Assembly (NCBI GenBank): GCA_905221605.1
Contig: CAJNDS010002373.1
Coordinates: 124,001 to 188,000, forward strand
Source of the DNA: Symbiodinium natans
Lineage: Eukaryota > Sar > Dinophyceae > Suessiales > Symbiodiniaceae
DNA: 64,000 nt
Direction of reading: 5' to 3'
The notes under the pieces: model-generated
The model's database searches: none
The model's input: the letters and a program-made list of their open reading frames with translations, nothing else
Told to the model about the DNA's origin: nothing
Program-made: the position numbers and the translations under genes
In this document: piece by piece, positions 49,801 through 63,680 of the stretch
How the letters are laid out: each line of letters starts with the position of its first letter
Numbering within the stretch: the first letter of the stretch is position 1

Positions 49801-52800
49801 AACGCACTACTGCCGCACCAATGCTCGAGGCAAAGCAAAAAGTCTAGCTGCTCCAAAACGAACGCAACACATGCCACGTGAAGAAATACATGTAAGGACA
49901 GATCACCCTTCGAGCAGTGGCCATGGACTATGCCCCCTGCCAAGCGTGGCTAGCATTCTCATCTCTCATGTTTCAAAAAGCTTGGGTTTGCATGTGAGGG
50001 TTGTTCTATATTCTTGTTCCACGGCTGCCAATTAGGATCCCTTGCGCTTCGCCCTTGCGCGTCCCTTGCGCGGGCTTGCGCACGCGAGGGTTTTCGCAAG
50101 TACTGGTAAGGTTCGGTAACTTTTTGGTCCTGGAAGCTCAAATGCTCGCCTCTTGTTCGCCTTCAGAGCTTGCGCAGAGCTTGCGTTCGCGAGCTTGCGC
50201 ACACTCGAGAGGTGTGCACGTTTTACTACGACCGATTTTTTCGCTAATCGACCTCCAGAGTCGGTTCGAGTCGCTTGGAGTCGGTTAAAAGTCCATTTGC
50301 CTTCGGGGGTCCCAATCTGGCCATTTAAAGGCTGGCCTCTTCGTGCCCCGCGGCTGCGGGAAGGCGGCCTCGCAAGAGGGCTTGAGTCTTTCCGATAGTC
50401 AGGTTCTCGGGTTTAGGGTTTAGGGCATGGATCAGAATGTCTAGAAGCAACGTGCTGCTCCATCGTGTTTGAATTGCGACTGGAAGCGACCAGAAACTTC
50501 TTGATCCTCCTAGTGGCGTGGCTACTCTGCGGAACAAGATCTAGAATGCGTGTGCACCTCTTCTACCTACGACAACATGGGACGCTGAAAACACATTTAC
50601 TTTGCTTGGATTGCTCCACAACTTTTAGGTCGATGATGATGATGATGATGGTGTGTGTGTGATGGCAACATGACGGTTGAATGAGGTGAGGATTGGGTCC
50701 AGTCTTCCTCACCTCGAAACCCTCAGCTGTACACAATTGTGGCCCCAATCTACGCTGGGTTGGGTTGATCAGGAACCCCTCCTGGTCCCTTGCATTCAGG
50801 TGAAGCGTAGAAAAGCTTGTACGCGACCCCTCTACCCATGGTCTACGATGGTACACGCACAGACACACAACACACACAGAGACCCCCACCAGGTTCTCGA
50901 ACTTTCACCACATTTGACTCGCCGCCTAAACTCCGGGAACGTTTCAGCTGACATCGTTTTAAGGAAGCCGCTGCGGGGACGCGGACGGGATGCTTAGGTC
51001 GTGTTTTGCGGGGCCGCCTGAAGCGCCATCGCAGCCAGCAGCCAGTAGCCGTCGCAAACGGCCCTAAACAGAACATAAAACCTCGGCCCGAAGCCCTGCA
51101 CTTGCTTTTGCTTCTTTGATGTGTGCGAGGCTCCCAGGCGCGAAATGCAAAGTCCCTCTCTGGTATCTCTGACATGGCTTGATGTGTCTTGACATGGCTT
51201 GATATGACGGATGACCGTAGTAGGCTGTCGACGTCTGAACTTGGGTAGACTCCTGGTTTTCCATCCTTCCTCGAACTAGCAACTCCTGGCCTATAGCTCC
51301 AGAAGGAAATCTTCTTGGAAGTTTGAGAAAAGAAGCTCCGAAAGCTTAAGCCTCGGGCTTGAGCCTCGGGATACACGTCGTTCGACTGCGGCGTGGGATG
51401 TCTTGTAGGCTGTCCAAAAGAAAGGCTGCTTCCATTCTCAAAATGTTACTACACCAAGTAGAAGAAGCCATGCTGCTGAGAGAAACTGGTTTTACCTTTG
51501 ATGCCGCAGTTTTTCCTCAAGATGAAGCTGATGTGTGCTGACCCCCCAAAAGGGCAGTTCATCTGACTCAGTGTGAGCACACCTACACAGTTCGACAATA
51601 CGTTGGCATCAAGGCACATCAGGAGCGTTCCTTTTATTCACTCTCGACAAGACCGCAGGACTCCTGCCGTGCTAAGAGAAGGGCGGCGAGGGATTCACGA
51701 AACGTGTTGCGTCATGTAGAGGCAGAAGGCTTTGGCTGCCTGGGGCATCCTTGTCCTGCAAGTTTCGACAAGAGTAAGAAGGTACATCTCTTGCGCGGCA
51801 ACCTACGCAACCAACTCCTAATATTTGCTTGTTGCGTTATGGTCGTTGACACACATGTGCTACTATGACCCGGAACCACTGCCACTTGCTACACTCCCCA
51901 CCAACGACTGCAACTATGCGTGCAGCTTTACTCCGCCAATAACACCGTACTTTCAGCCTAAAGTCCAAACTCAACAATCAAAGTGATTGAGTTTCGAGCG
52001 CGCTTTGGCTCGGTCGTCGTAAAGGTTCAGGGCCAGGTTCGAGACCCTGTTTGTAAGTGGCGGGTGTCTGGGCAACGTGATTGTGTCCAAGGTTGGGTGA
52101 ATCGGGCGACTGAATCTCTGAACTGTGACACCCAACCATCTTCACCCAGCCGGTGATGAACTGCTTGTTGAATCACAAAATCATCAACCGCAGTCTGCAG
52201 TATCAGGCTGATGGGCATTTTGGGACGATGTCTCTATCAAAGAACGCAAGACTCCCACAGCATATCTCAGCGGTCATCACCTTAGAAGCTGCTTAAAAGT
52301 CCTAGCACTGGCCTAGAGCTAGCTTTGGCTGCAGCCAGCACTTTGAGCCTTTGCTGGAGCTATGCTCTCATCACATGACGCCTCCGATCGAACCTACGTA
52401 CACTCTACACCGCATCCACTGAACTTCGCTGCACACTTGGAGTTGGAGCTGCTGCCAAAGGCCCTCGTCAAGCCTCTCATTCCTGCGTCTCCACTTCTTC
52501 TTCCCCGGCCTCCTCATCGAGGACTCGTTGTCGCCTGGGTCAAGGCCGGATCCTGGACCCAAGGCAAAGCTCACCAACTTGCAGCGCTTAGATAAGGGAT
52601 TGAAGCGGCTCCCACAAACCCACCACACCCCCCCCCCCCCCCCCCCCCCCCAAACCCGAAGACTCGTCCTGAAGCCTTGAACCCTAACATCCTGAAACCT
52701 CACAACCGTCTCAACCCTAAACATCCTTAAGATGTCGAACGGGAGCCCGACCGGTTCCCCGGCAGCTCTGCAAGCATCGGATCATCAAGCGCTTCGTCTG

Positions 52801-55430
52801 CGGACGGCCTGGTCAGTCGACGAGCGGCTCAAAGGGTTCACGGTGCCAAAGTGCAGATTCTGCGATGGGCTTGCAACATAATGGGCAAGATGCAAAAATT
52901 TGCAAAAATGAAGCGTGGGCCGTCTGCCCCCAAAATGCCGGGCTCAAAGGCTCAACCGCTTACTGAACACTGGTGCCGCCTGTGATCCGACGAGATACTT
53001 GCATGTGGCTCAACTCAATGATTCGCCTCGGGCCCTTGAAGATCACACGTATGTTCTGCATCCGAAAGGATTTTGTTGTAGTGAGGTTTGTAAATTTTGG
53101 CCAATGCAAGAAAGAAACTTAAAACTTTCAGCAGGGAAACGCTCTGGTTGCCATACGCATGTCGGCTCCTGGCTACTAATCGTCTAAAAGTCCAACATGT
53201 CACCTGGAGGTCGGAGCGCTTCCTCGAAAGTCACCCTTTCAAAACAAATACCGCACAGCTTCATAGGGTAATAGCCGAGTGACAAAATGTTCCCCTGCTT
53301 TGCAGCATTCTGTTTACACAGGTGCCCAGCGCACGGGAGCCAACACAAAGGTCCTGATATTTTGCGAGGCTGCTCACTCCAGGTTCCGGTCACTGCACTG
53401 AGGAGCCGGCACGACAAACACGCGGGGCCCCCTTCGAAACTTCATGTGGTTCCTGCACGAGGGAAATGAGATGAGCAGCGATTTTTCCTACTTTTGGGCT
53501 GGGGATGACCGAAATATGTATATGTGTATAAGGGTATTTATGCACATATATATATATATATATATATATACTTTTTTGTTTGTTTGATATTTTTATTTCT
53601 ATTGTTGTTTGTTGTGTTCTTTCTTTCTTTCATCCTTCGGGCTTACGGGCCGGAGCTCCTGTACAGTTTTTGGGGATGGCAGGAACCATGCGGTGTGGGG
53701 CTTTGTTCGGGTTTATTTCGATATCAACCCCTCTCTAATCAGAATCCTCATAACAGCGTCGTTTCCCTCACCGGTTTTGGCGCACCTTGAAAGTGTGCCC
53801 CTAGCTGCTAGTCTGAATGCGGCGTTGCGCAATCGTACTTTGCAGACATTCGCGGCCGGTTCATCAGGCATGCGTGCAGGCCCTCCCACAAGCTCCAAAA
53901 GCCCCAAACCCGAGTCCAACCAACCTACACAAGACACCAAGTTCCGATCCCCCAACTCGTTGGGTACTAGTTGTCCGGATTTTTAAGGTTGTTTCTGCCG
54001 CTTGTTGCTCGAGACCAACTGGTTTGGTCAAACTTGTGCTTGATGTAAAGGCCCTTTTCGCGCGCTAACACTGTCCACGTCATCGTGGGAGGGTGGTGGC
54101 GGTTGTCGTCATTAATCTGGTTTACGATTTCGGCCGGATGTGTCGCCTTTTTGTTGGGCCAGGAATGAACCTGTCCCATTGCGGGCATGTCGCAGTCCAT
54201 CACTCACTCACCCACTCACATGCTTGACACGGTGCAGACCAATCTGAGCCCTGCCAGTCACACACTGCAGGCATGGCACCAGAGTGGCTGGTTCTTCTTG
54301 GCACCAAAACCTCGGAACAACAATATCTTGCACACATTCTTCTCCAAGCAGCCCCCCATATGCCAGCCCCTTCAACCCCTAAAGTTGATTGCAGAGTTCC
54401 GTGGTGAGTGGCCTTCTGTGTTGGCTTCAGGGCCAAACTTGCGAAAGAGGTTGCATCCGTCCATGCGTCGACAATTTTGGATCGGCAATCTTGACGACTT
54501 GCACACAGAACCCGCTCGCAGCGCCAAAATCCTAAAGAATGCCTACTAAACCGAAAAACAAATCAATCCCGTTCCCCTCCAAGGAACGGGTCAGTTCCTA
54601 ACTAATTAGCACTTTTAATGTCCAACTTTCAGGTTCGGGACATGCACCTCATGCCAGCTCAAGAGGCGGATTTCGCGAAAGGAGCCGCCGCTCGGTGAGG
54701 GCCGCCAGCGGCCAGCAAGGTTGTAGCTGCCCCGACCGCGCCCCTGCATTTCGGGCTTCTTTGGTCTTGAACTACGTGGCAGCCTCTGCACATACTGATT
54801 CACTGAGCGTGCTTCCCACATACGCTGCTTGCCCTATACGTACCAGGGACTGCCGAAGCTCGTGTCGCCTCCCCAACAACCTTCCAGCCTTCTCCAATGC
54901 CCAAACTTCACAGTTCGAAGGGTTCCAGACCTGCTCGAACTCCTGCACACATCGCGGTCTGTGCTACTCAAGTGCTACTCAGAAGGACCTAGCATTTTAG
55001 GGGCCAGGTACTACAGGATTGCATCCCTGGTGGTTGCCATGATGGCGAAAAGATGATGGCAAGCATACTTCGATCTAGTCACCGGCTGTAGCCACAAAGT
55101 CTAGATCCCAGCATGTAAACACGTGAGATCAATGGCGGGAGGCTGAACCGAGCACCGGGTGGCAGCCCTGCTCGGCTTAGGACTTCTAATGTTTCCCAGC
55201 CGCGTGGAGTTGTTAGATGTTTAAGCTTACCATTCTCCTCCGCCCAGGTCTACTGGCCGGGTCCAAACTTAGGGCTGAGATGGCTCAGTTAAGCCCATCC
55301 AGCTCCATCCATGCTGAGTCTGTAACCGCCTGACGAAGTACGTGGGGCAGGTGGTATCTGGCTTTGTTCGCATATACTATGCTATGTTGTCCGAGGCGTC
55401 GACTAAAAGCTGTGTGCCCAAGAACCCTCC
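46830..55430. other. Host DNA without a gene I can support
   Basis: Few telomere-type repeats here (one short tract at 50,409-50,425). Simple repeats: CT at 47,158-47,190, GAT at 50,630-50,650, poly-C at 52,626-52,651, TA at 53,545-53,570. Many overlapping open frames but no domain. The minus-strand frame 54,615-54,821 (with SYNLAGRWRPSPSG) reads protein-like but is unidentified. Confidence 0.45.
47280..47960 (+). pseudogene. Possible decayed ORF
   Basis: Protein-like text appears on the plus strand but jumps frame: VERSPVEACASASSP, then GVGEGDDPVGSKDSRIS and ALKIALVQYGLGGKSWWFVE, then VSLEAFPVRTGTKSAWHV, then a Ser/Asn/Arg-rich end with a stop at about 47,960. It could be a frameshifted mobile-element or retroposed gene. 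No family recognised; chance is possible. Confidence 0.25.
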
Positions 55431-55436
55431 AGCATC

Positions 55437-57005
55437 CTCCACCGTCCAGTGGAAGTAGACCATACAGAAGATCCGCATGAGGAGGCCATGCGACACGAGC
55501 ACTAGGTTTTCCACTGGCGACGCATCCTGCAGTGCTTCGAGACCCATATCGACGCTGAAACATTGCACGCTCCACTCTCAGTTCCAACATTGCGAAACCT
55601 GTGGTTCCTCTGATGAGAGTCTGTTAATAAACATTCCATCCCTCGACCTCATTTCTCAACCCCCCAATACTGCAATAGACCCCCCGAAACTTAACAAACT
55701 CTTGACCACTGAGCCCTACCCAATCCTACAATGAAGCTGCGCACGGCCAGAACGCAGTGGACATTGGCACTAGTATGAGGTACTATCCATCTCCTCAGGA
55801 ACAGCCAAGCGCGAACAACAAGCTGCACATGTTCTCAGCTCAGGGGCGATGGAGCGCAGCAGGCTTGACCAAAAGTCGCTGATGCGATCGAAGACATCAG
55901 TGCCCGCTTCACCTAGGGATGCTTTGGGATTGGTTTGGACACTATATGCGTCGCAAAATGTCGCCAAAAAACAGCCAGAGTGAGCACTCGGACGCTCAGA
56001 CGGTCAGAGATGCATGATAATGTTAACCTCATACTCTAAACCCCCCCTCTATGAAGGACCCCAGGCCCACAGCTCAACTCAACTAAGAAACCCCGCCTGG
56101 ACAGGGGGAATGTGTTTAGAGAAGTCGGCCGATCAACGCTTAAGCTTTGAGGGTGTGGAGCGGTGGTCCCGTGCTTCTTGTTCGGAATCGACATCCAGTG
56201 AGTGACACTCGAGATGTGCATTTCATGGTCACAGTGTTTGGGGCCGTCGCTGGCATAATATGGAGGGTAGCCGTGTGGGCCCCTCATGAAAGTAGCTGTT
56301 GCAAATGGACTCATGGCATTCTTCAACTTACCTCAACCCTCGACCATACAAACGGCATGAATAGCCTAAACCATATCTTAACATGGGAGCTAAAGGCCAC
56401 GATCACTACAGTTAGCGTGCAACCATAGGGCATGCTGCTCTTGTTAACCTGTTAATTAAACTACAGCAGACACGATTTCGAAGCATACTCAAGAAAACTC
56501 AGTAGCACTCCTGTTACAGTACCTGTCCACTCAAGCTGACCTTCACATGCACCACGTAATGCAGTCGTAATACTATACTACGTATTGCATACAGGACGAG
56601 CCGGAACCTGAGAGAACAAGTTTCGATGGACACGGGTTGTTACTAATTTAAGGAGGTTCGGATGCCCTAGTCTTGGGCATTTGGATTGACAAGCGAACCG
56701 CCACGCACACGAGCAACCGTCACAAACGATCGCTGAATGACTGAAAGTGATAGCCTTCTCTAAAACCCCCCAAACCTGCCACGGCACCATTCGGGAAGCG
56801 GTAGTAGAAGCGGCCGAACCTCTTTCTCTCCTTGTACACCTCACATTGGGGCAGGATCGGGTGCCCGGGCAGGGCAGCATGGAGCCATCACAGAGTTCCA
56901 AAAGCAGAAAGATCCCGAGGTTCTTAAGGTGTTCAATTCTGGGATTCTGGGAGTAGTTTCCCACGCCTGTTCCATTTGCTCGACATCCTGAAAGTTGCCG
57001 AAGTC
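55437..57005 (-). CDS. Phosphoglycerate-mutase-like (histidine phosphatase) gene, partial exons
   Basis: Exons on the minus strand: 56,967-57,005 (DFGNFQDVEQM, compare the REQDFGNFQ signature); 56,788-56,839 (VYKERKRFGRFYYRFPNG); 55,912 down to about 55,830 (EAGTDVFDRISDFWSSLL, compare GESGADVYDRVS); 55,513 to about 55,437 (NLVLVSHGLLMRIFCMVYFHWTVE, with the second catalytic histidine in VSHG). Frames join across a GC donor at 56,966 and a GT donor at 56,787. The N-terminal exon with the first RHG motif was not identified (57,820 on the minus strand has only IVRHSVD), nor was the C-terminus. Members are phosphoglycerate mutases or related phosphatases; the substrate cannot be told. Confidence 0.6.
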
Positions 57006-57670
57006 CTGCGCGCCAGCGGGTCGCTGACGAACATACCCCTCACATCTGCTCTGACAGCCTTTTTTCCGCATCAAAACAAGGTGCCCGAGTTCAGACATGT
57101 CAGCCCCCACATCTCTCCCCCACGCGCTATCTGCAACCAACGTCGAGTTGAAGATTCCTGGAACTTTCCTGGGGCATGCAAAAATGAGCGCTTGTGTCAA
57201 AAGAACTCTGCACCTGCCTTCAGCAAATCCACGTCCCCATCCACCGGTTTAGACTTGCAGGGTTTGGCCTAGTTTGGCAGTTCGCCTGCGCATCCCTGGC
57301 TGTCTGATGAAGTCTATGTCGCAAGTGCATGAGCACAGCCTTTTTTAGCTCTCGGCTTTGCCTCTCCGCTCCCAGTGTCGTTCAGGTCGCGATCTGTCCA
57401 AGCCCCGTCGGATTCAAACAGCAGGCTTTGCGATCCAACGCAACGCGATCCTGGACATCCAACATGTGGTGGCCCGCAGCAAGTGGCAGGGGCTGACCCC
57501 AAGAACATAAAGACAGCTCTCGCCTGACCCGTCAGATTCAAATAGTATCGCGTCTTTCTTGAACAAGCACAGGTACCATTGAGCAAAACCCTAAACACCT
57601 GAACCCCGCAATCGGAGCCCTGCCACCCAGAGCCATGGCCAAACACAGGTAATGTCCAGTGGGCTCTCAC

Positions 57671-59021
57671 TCGTCCTTGGCCTCTTCCTCCTTTTGGCGC
57701 TGTGATCTTTGAAGTGCTGCTTTCTCTTGATTCCAGTTTTCCAAGTCGGGGCGTTTCGGGACATCGCAGGAAACAACAGAATCCAGAGGTCACGAGACTT
57801 GCCGGACTCCTGGTCCACACTGTGTCTGACTATTCGGACTTTAGAAATCCTTGAAAGAATCGGGAGCCTGAACAACTTCAAGCGACTCAGGGTGTGGCCT
57901 TTTTCAAATTTAGCGTTCAGCGCTCACATGACAACACTTTGAAATCCCCACCCGCAGGCCCTAAGACCCTACAGCCCCTACACGCACAATGTCGAAATCT
58001 GAATTCCGATGCTGCTCAACAGTTCTTGGAACCCCAAGTTTTGGAACCCGAAGCCCTCGACCCTTGAAGCCCGAAGCAAAGGGTATCCCTACGGAGCCGG
58101 GAGGGTTTGCGACCTTGGCCTCTTCCTTCGCCTCTTCTGCAGCCTCTTCCTCCAAGGGAAATGGACGGGTTGGCTTGTGGAGTGTTAGAGTAGTTCGGCT
58201 GGCCCGGAGCACAGGACAAGAACAGAAGCATGTTCTTTCATGAAGCTAATACAGATGCGGCCTCACAACAATACACAACCCACGCCATGTGCTCTCAAGC
58301 GGTCCTTCTCTTCGGCTTCGCGCGCGGCCTCTCAAGATAGCTCAGGGTGCCCTGGGGCCTTCTCCAGTGAGCCCGGCAAGCATGGCCTCTAGGGCAGCTA
58401 ACCCGTTCTAGACGAAGAATGCCCTTGGAACCCTGGAAGCCCTCAAGCATCAACTGTCAACTCTTTCCGCCACCCTTTGTCTTGGGCGATTCAAAGGCTT
58501 GCTGTGCGTGAGCCCTGCGACGCCACAAACAAAACAATTGAGCTCAGTGGAGGCCCTCGACATCCTCGACGAGCGTGCTCCACGACTCTACGAAAGCTGT
58601 CTTAAGCTTTGGAGAAAGGTCTCCAGAAAGGCCTGTGAAAAGGTGGAGCCGAGGAGGCCCACAATGAGGTGATGTGTGAAGTAGTGACAGGTAGTGGAGT
58701 CTTGAGGCGGTGTCGGGCAACCAGGCAGGTCAGATGCATCTCAGGGAGGTTGCATGCTTTGTTTCCGGCGTGCTAGTAGGACACATATTTCTTGACTTCT
58801 TGTGCGGCTTCCGCTGAACATGCCCTTTGCAACGGGCCTTCGCGGTCCACCAGGCTATGAGGATGCCCCCTTTTTGACTAAATTCGGGCCCCGCCACTCC
58901 CCACAAGTAGAAGAATCCCTCCAGGCACTTCAACGCCAGCTTCGGGGGGAGGAGAGGCAACAATAGGAGCCTTGTTCTGCTCAATCTCAGAGAGGCCCGA
59001 GAGGATTTTCTTCTTCATGTC
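57671..59021 (-). CDS. Unidentified K/E-rich gene, partial exons
   Basis: Three exon-like segments on the minus strand: 58,971-59,021 (DMKKKILSGLSEIEQNK, acceptor gttcag, GC donor), 58,114-58,149 (EEAAEEAKEEAK, GT donor) and about 57,671-57,735 (KAALQRSQRQKEEEAKDE, donor GTGAGA). All are highly charged and helical. They may form one coiled-coil gene between the Bfr1-like and mutase-like genes, or the 5' part of the latter. Function unknown. Confidence 0.35.
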
Positions 59022-60013
59022 CTGAACCCAATGGCAAAGCAACAAGACTGCACCAAGGAATTCGGGGTTCCTTGAATTCACTTGAATTCGGGATTCATCG
59101 AAATCGAGCGAAGCAATGTGCGAGGCTCAAGCATTGGAAGACACCATGGTGCATTGTCAAAGACTGATGTCTGCCACGCCCACATCCCGAGCTCTCAGAG
59201 CTCTGAGACATGAACCCCCAAGTCACAGACAGGAAGCAACCTTCCTCGCACACTTAGCAAACCCCGCACGGAACCGGTGGAACGCTGTGGGGGCCTGCGT
59301 TTTCGGATTGTTTATCCTGCTATATCTGCCTTTCTAGGTACACGTAGAGGTTCAAGGGTCGTACAATGCCGCAAAGATGAGCTTGAGCTGCATCCCCCGA
59401 CAGCAAACCAAACAGTGCTTTCGTGGGATCCCCTGATCATCCCGTGCCAGTAAAAATCTTGTGCGCAGACGAAGCCTGAATTTCATGTGAAAACTCCGTG
59501 CGAATCCTATCACGTTGCAGGGCCTCTTTAACCTGGTGAGTTGGACAACACTCCGACAAGTGTCTTAGCATATGCAGCCCGTAAGAAACGAGAAGTATAC
59601 TAACATCTGACTAACATGTATGCCCCCAGGGCCAGGGGAGGGGGGCCCAGCCTCCTGAGGCCCTGCGAGACAAGCTGTGTCTATGCTGTGTGGGCCTGCT
59701 AATGACACAATGAATCTGGACTTTGTATACACAAAACAATGCATGAAAGGGCAAACAGATGGCAATGTGCCTTGGGAAGTATTTGGAAGCATGTCTGATG
59801 TTTGAGGATGGAAACAACTTACGTGCAAAAACAGGGGCCCCACAGCGTGCCTTTCTGACAAAACTCAAGCCTTGAACCCGACCAACCAGCACAAATCCTG
59901 ACCTCCAAGCACAGCCCATACACAGCCCCGAACCTTAAAACTCTCTTGCCGCTAAATGACAAGCTCGTCACATCTTGTAACATATGACGTCCAAGCAATG
60001 ACATCCGACCATA

Positions 60014-63000
60014 CTACACCCAGTCCTCGCGCTTCTCCTCCCACTCCTTCACCTTAGCCTGGAAGTCTCCGAGTTGCCTTGGTCTTAATGTCCGGCGTAT
60101 AATGGTTTACCCTTATATACACAGCTCGGACAAGCCAGGCGAGGCATGATTGGGCTCATGCCATGAGGGGTGTGAGAGGTTCTTTTGCCTCGGTTTTGGG
60201 GTCGCAGATGGTGACCGGACACGGGCCCCCAAAGCGCAGGGCCTGAAACCAGAAACGTGCCAAGCCAAGCTGCTTCTCCAGCTCCTCCAACAAGGCAGGG
60301 ACCTTGCCAGAACCATCGCAGAGTGGAATGTGCGGAAACCGCATGAGTGGAAGCCACGGCAGCTGAAGGGCACAAGACAAGGAAGTTCACGATCCCAACT
60401 CTCCACAACCCCTAATCCTTGCCCAGTGATTCTAATATGCAGTGGTAAGGCCAACAACCGTTGAGCTGGTCGAGCCTGCTCTGTAGAGAGGGGCGCATCG
60501 AGCTTCAGCTGATCGAAGAGGCCTAAGCAAGGCATACTCTCCGACTTGAGCTTCGACAGTTTTCTGGCAGAGGAGGAAGTGGGTGAGTCTAGGCTGCGGG
60601 GATGCGATTCGAGCGCCCTCTTAGCGAGCATGTCAAAAGAGACCCACTGAACAGCAACCCACTAACCCAACGCTTCTGGTGCAAATTTGGCGCGGAAGGT
60701 CTCGGCATTGTGTGTGATCTTCGTAGGCTTGGCATCACTGCCTCGTCTAGCGTGGGCTTTTCAGGGTTTGTCGTTAATCTGTGTTTGTTTTTTTTGTGCT
60801 GCGGGTCTAACCGTCCTTTTGTCGGGCTCTGGTTGGATTGGATTCCCTCAGAGATTGAGATTTCGGGTTCCACAGATCAGAAGCAGTTGGGCTCGAGGGT
60901 AGGGTTTGGAAGATTCAAACGTGTGTTCTCGCACCTGAGGCCGGAGAAGCCATCAAGCAGATGCTTAAACTTCAGTCTGTATGCCGATGATCATCTGCGC
61001 CGAATCTGCGCACATATTTGTATGAAGAGACAGACAAACAGGCAGATAGAAGCTGCCTTTCGGCTTGCTCTTGCCCTTCTTGCCCGCTTTGAGGGGCGCA
61101 AAGTAGAACTCCTCCTCACGATCTTCCTCGCGCAAGGCAGCTCACAAACCGGCCATGCACCCATCACCCATCCCCGCCAAGAACCCCTTTGCATACAAGC
61201 ACGGGAAAAGCAGGGGGAAATGCGTCTTAGAGTCTTTAAGAATGTCCCGGCGAGCTTTGGCGCGGTTACCCAGTTGGTCATGTGAGCAACTGGTCACTGG
61301 TCGCTGCTGTCAGATGATTCAAATCACAACGCTTGACATGCCAGACTGGTCCAAGGCTTTCTGCTGCCATCGCATGCCGGCTTTCAGATTGTGAGATTTT
61401 TGGGGCGGTGGAGGCATGCCTGAAGCTGCGAAGCATGTAACAGACGGCAACCGCGAGTCCGCTCGGGGTCCTTGCGCAGCAGAACCTCGCCGCCGTCTGG
61501 GACGTCGTGCACGATCTCAAGATGTCGCCCACGCGCAGGCAGTGAACACATGGCTGGCCCTACCGATGCCAAGCTAACCTTGCATAAACTTTCAGAGTTG
61601 CTACATACTGCTGCAACCTGAAAGTCCTGCTCTGGCTCGCACAGATTCCTACGGAACACTAAGCCACAAACCCAAGAAGCTCCCTGTGAGCTCTGCGCCC
61701 AAAGCTCTGAGAGTGCCACCTCCTTCTTCTCGTCCTTCTTCTCCTCTGTCTTGGACTGCACCAGGCCCTTGCAATACTTGATCGTCCTGAGCACACTCAG
61801 GACATTGAAGCGGCTCTGGTGCCACTGAGAGCGATTCTTGGTTGCGGCTCCCTCACCCTCTCAACGAGAAGCGTGGCAAGTATGAACAGATGACAACCGT
61901 AGTCGTCCCTAGATTCGTCCCGCCGATTTCCCCCCAAACGCAGTGTTCCCATAAGCCATGAAGGGAGCCTTTTCGTCAAGCCCCTGCGGACGACCTTCCA
62001 AGCCCCTGAGTGGGCTATCCGATGCCCTCATAGCCGAGTGGCTGCTCGATGAGGGTGATCTCACCAACATAGGGCCTGTGCAGTCCAAAGGTACTCCCAA
62101 CTACAACATCTTGTGCAACTTGTGCACCTGAAGCGGTCAGTGAATCGTTGACCGTTGCTCAAGTTTCCATCATGTTCGCATCTGAAGCTCAGGACACATA
62201 CACTCCGGAACCTGATATCCTGCTGCTCTGCAAGACTTTGTTTTTCCATCCGAAGCCCTTCGCCGCCCAACGCCGCAAACCCTGCAAGCCTTTGTACCCA
62301 CCACAGCCCAACACTTGCGTGCTTGAGCGTGCTTGAGCGTGCTTGAGCCCGGCGGCTGCTCATCCAGCTTCTCCGCTTCTCGCTGTTTGCGGCGGAGGTC
62401 GTACTCCTGGACTGGAAAATGGTGTTGAGGCAAACTCTAGTGTGAGCCTTTGCCGAACGTGTCCACTGCAAAGAAGTGTCCAATGGCCCTAAATCCCAAT
62501 TTCGACATGAGAACGATGGACCACCCCAAAGCCTTTGCACAGGCCCCATAAGGTATTTTGTTGGGAGGGTGGTCGGACAAGGCACAACTCTAACTTCTGA
62601 AACCCTAATGAAAAGGAATCTACTCGGATAAAGCCCGCAAAACAACCTCAAAAAACGAGACCTCCTACAGTTGCCAACTCGTCCTTCTGCTTCTCTGCGC
62701 GCTCAGCTGCGTAGCGCTCCTAGCTGAGGTTCGGGCTTGTTTTGCATTTTAAGCGTTTAACGCAAGAAGAAACGGGTCTGCCTTCGGTGCAAGTCCGGGT
62801 GGGGGATTGGTCTCTGTGAGGGTTAGGCGAGTTGGGGGCGTGTAAATGAAAAGTTAGTGTAAACCTTGGAGCAACGTCAATGGTCATGGAGTTTTGATGC
62901 CATCATGCAAGGGAGTCCTGGCGAGCTTTGCGGAGCTCCTGCTGGTAGGCCCAGTACTCGCGCTCCTCCCCAGGAGCTAGTCGACACACAAAAATGTTTC

Positions 63001-63680
63001 TCCAGTGACTCTAGTGAAGCTCCGGACTCTGAAAACACCCTGCCTGCTGACGGTACTCGTCGCGCAGCGCGTTGCGCTCCTGCGAGCCGTCCAGAGTTTG
63101 GGTGTCGTATCGAGCGTCGAACCCTGGACCATGCGAAGCCCTGGGCCCTCCGTCCGAACTGGCATGTAGGGCGGGAGGAATATGTCATCAGGCTGCTTGA
63201 AACTTGGTTTGTCAGACTTGGCATTCAAAGCTAGTCAGATACGGCAACGTCTCCGTGCCAATCCTGAACTCTCAACCTGAAAGGCTTGCGGACTTGCTGA
63301 CCTTTGGATCCACACCAAGCCATTGAGCCAGCACCGTTGAAGTGACACTCTGGGTTCGTTCAGGCGTTGCCCTGCCCTCGGTACTTCTGGGGCTCTGGGG
63401 CCCAGATTGAGGCTTTGAACCACAACAAAGTGCTTAGAGTTTATCTGCCCTCCCCACCTGTGGTGCTTAGGGGAGTTTAGGTCTTCGGCTTGGGGCGTTA
63501 TTTGGGGTTTAAAGGCTTCAGGGTCGGGGTCCTCTAGGGCGCGAGGGAATTAGAGGAGTGGATACTGTGAGGGGTTGGGCTGAGCAAGAATCAGGGAACT
63601 GGAAATCCAAAATGTAAAGTCCCATCCTCGATCTTTGCCCTCAACTTCTCGCCAATGGCATTGCGCTCGTTTTGGATCTC
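60014..63680 (-). CDS. Bfr1-like coiled-coil protein, multi-exon, 3' part of gene
   Basis: Exons on the minus strand: 63,639-63,680 (EIQNERNAIGEKLR); about 63,049-63,081 (ERNALRDEYRQ); about 62,918-62,965 (EREYWAYQQELRKARQ); about 62,353-62,406 (EYDLRRKQREAEKLDEQ); 61,720-61,786 (TIKYCKGLVQSKTEEKKDEK); 61,452-61,515 (IVHDVPDGGEVLLRKD); 61,057-61,140 (REEDREEEFYFAPLKAGKKG); 60,476-60,522 (LFDQLKLDAPLSTEQ); 60,266-60,302 (VPALLEELEKQL); 60,014-60,066 (FQAKVKEWEEKREDWV, stop TAG). The last six join in frame through GT and GC donors. The text resembles fungal and protist Bfr1 (nuclear segregation protein; polysome- and mRNA-associated). Identification is from memory. The 5' end lies beyond or near the window edge. 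Confidence 0.55.

Noticed and set aside
50843..51376. 177-codon minus-strand frame
   Set aside because: Cys/Arg/Ser-rich text typical of antisense reading of GC-rich DNA, with no recognisable domain.
52027..52060. GGTTCGAGACC, resembling a tRNA T-arm
   Set aside because: No acceptor stem or D-arm at the right distances.
57780..57830. IVRHSVDQESG as the RHG motif exon of the mutase-like gene
   Set aside because: The glycine of RHG is replaced by serine and no splice junction joins it to the next exon in frame.
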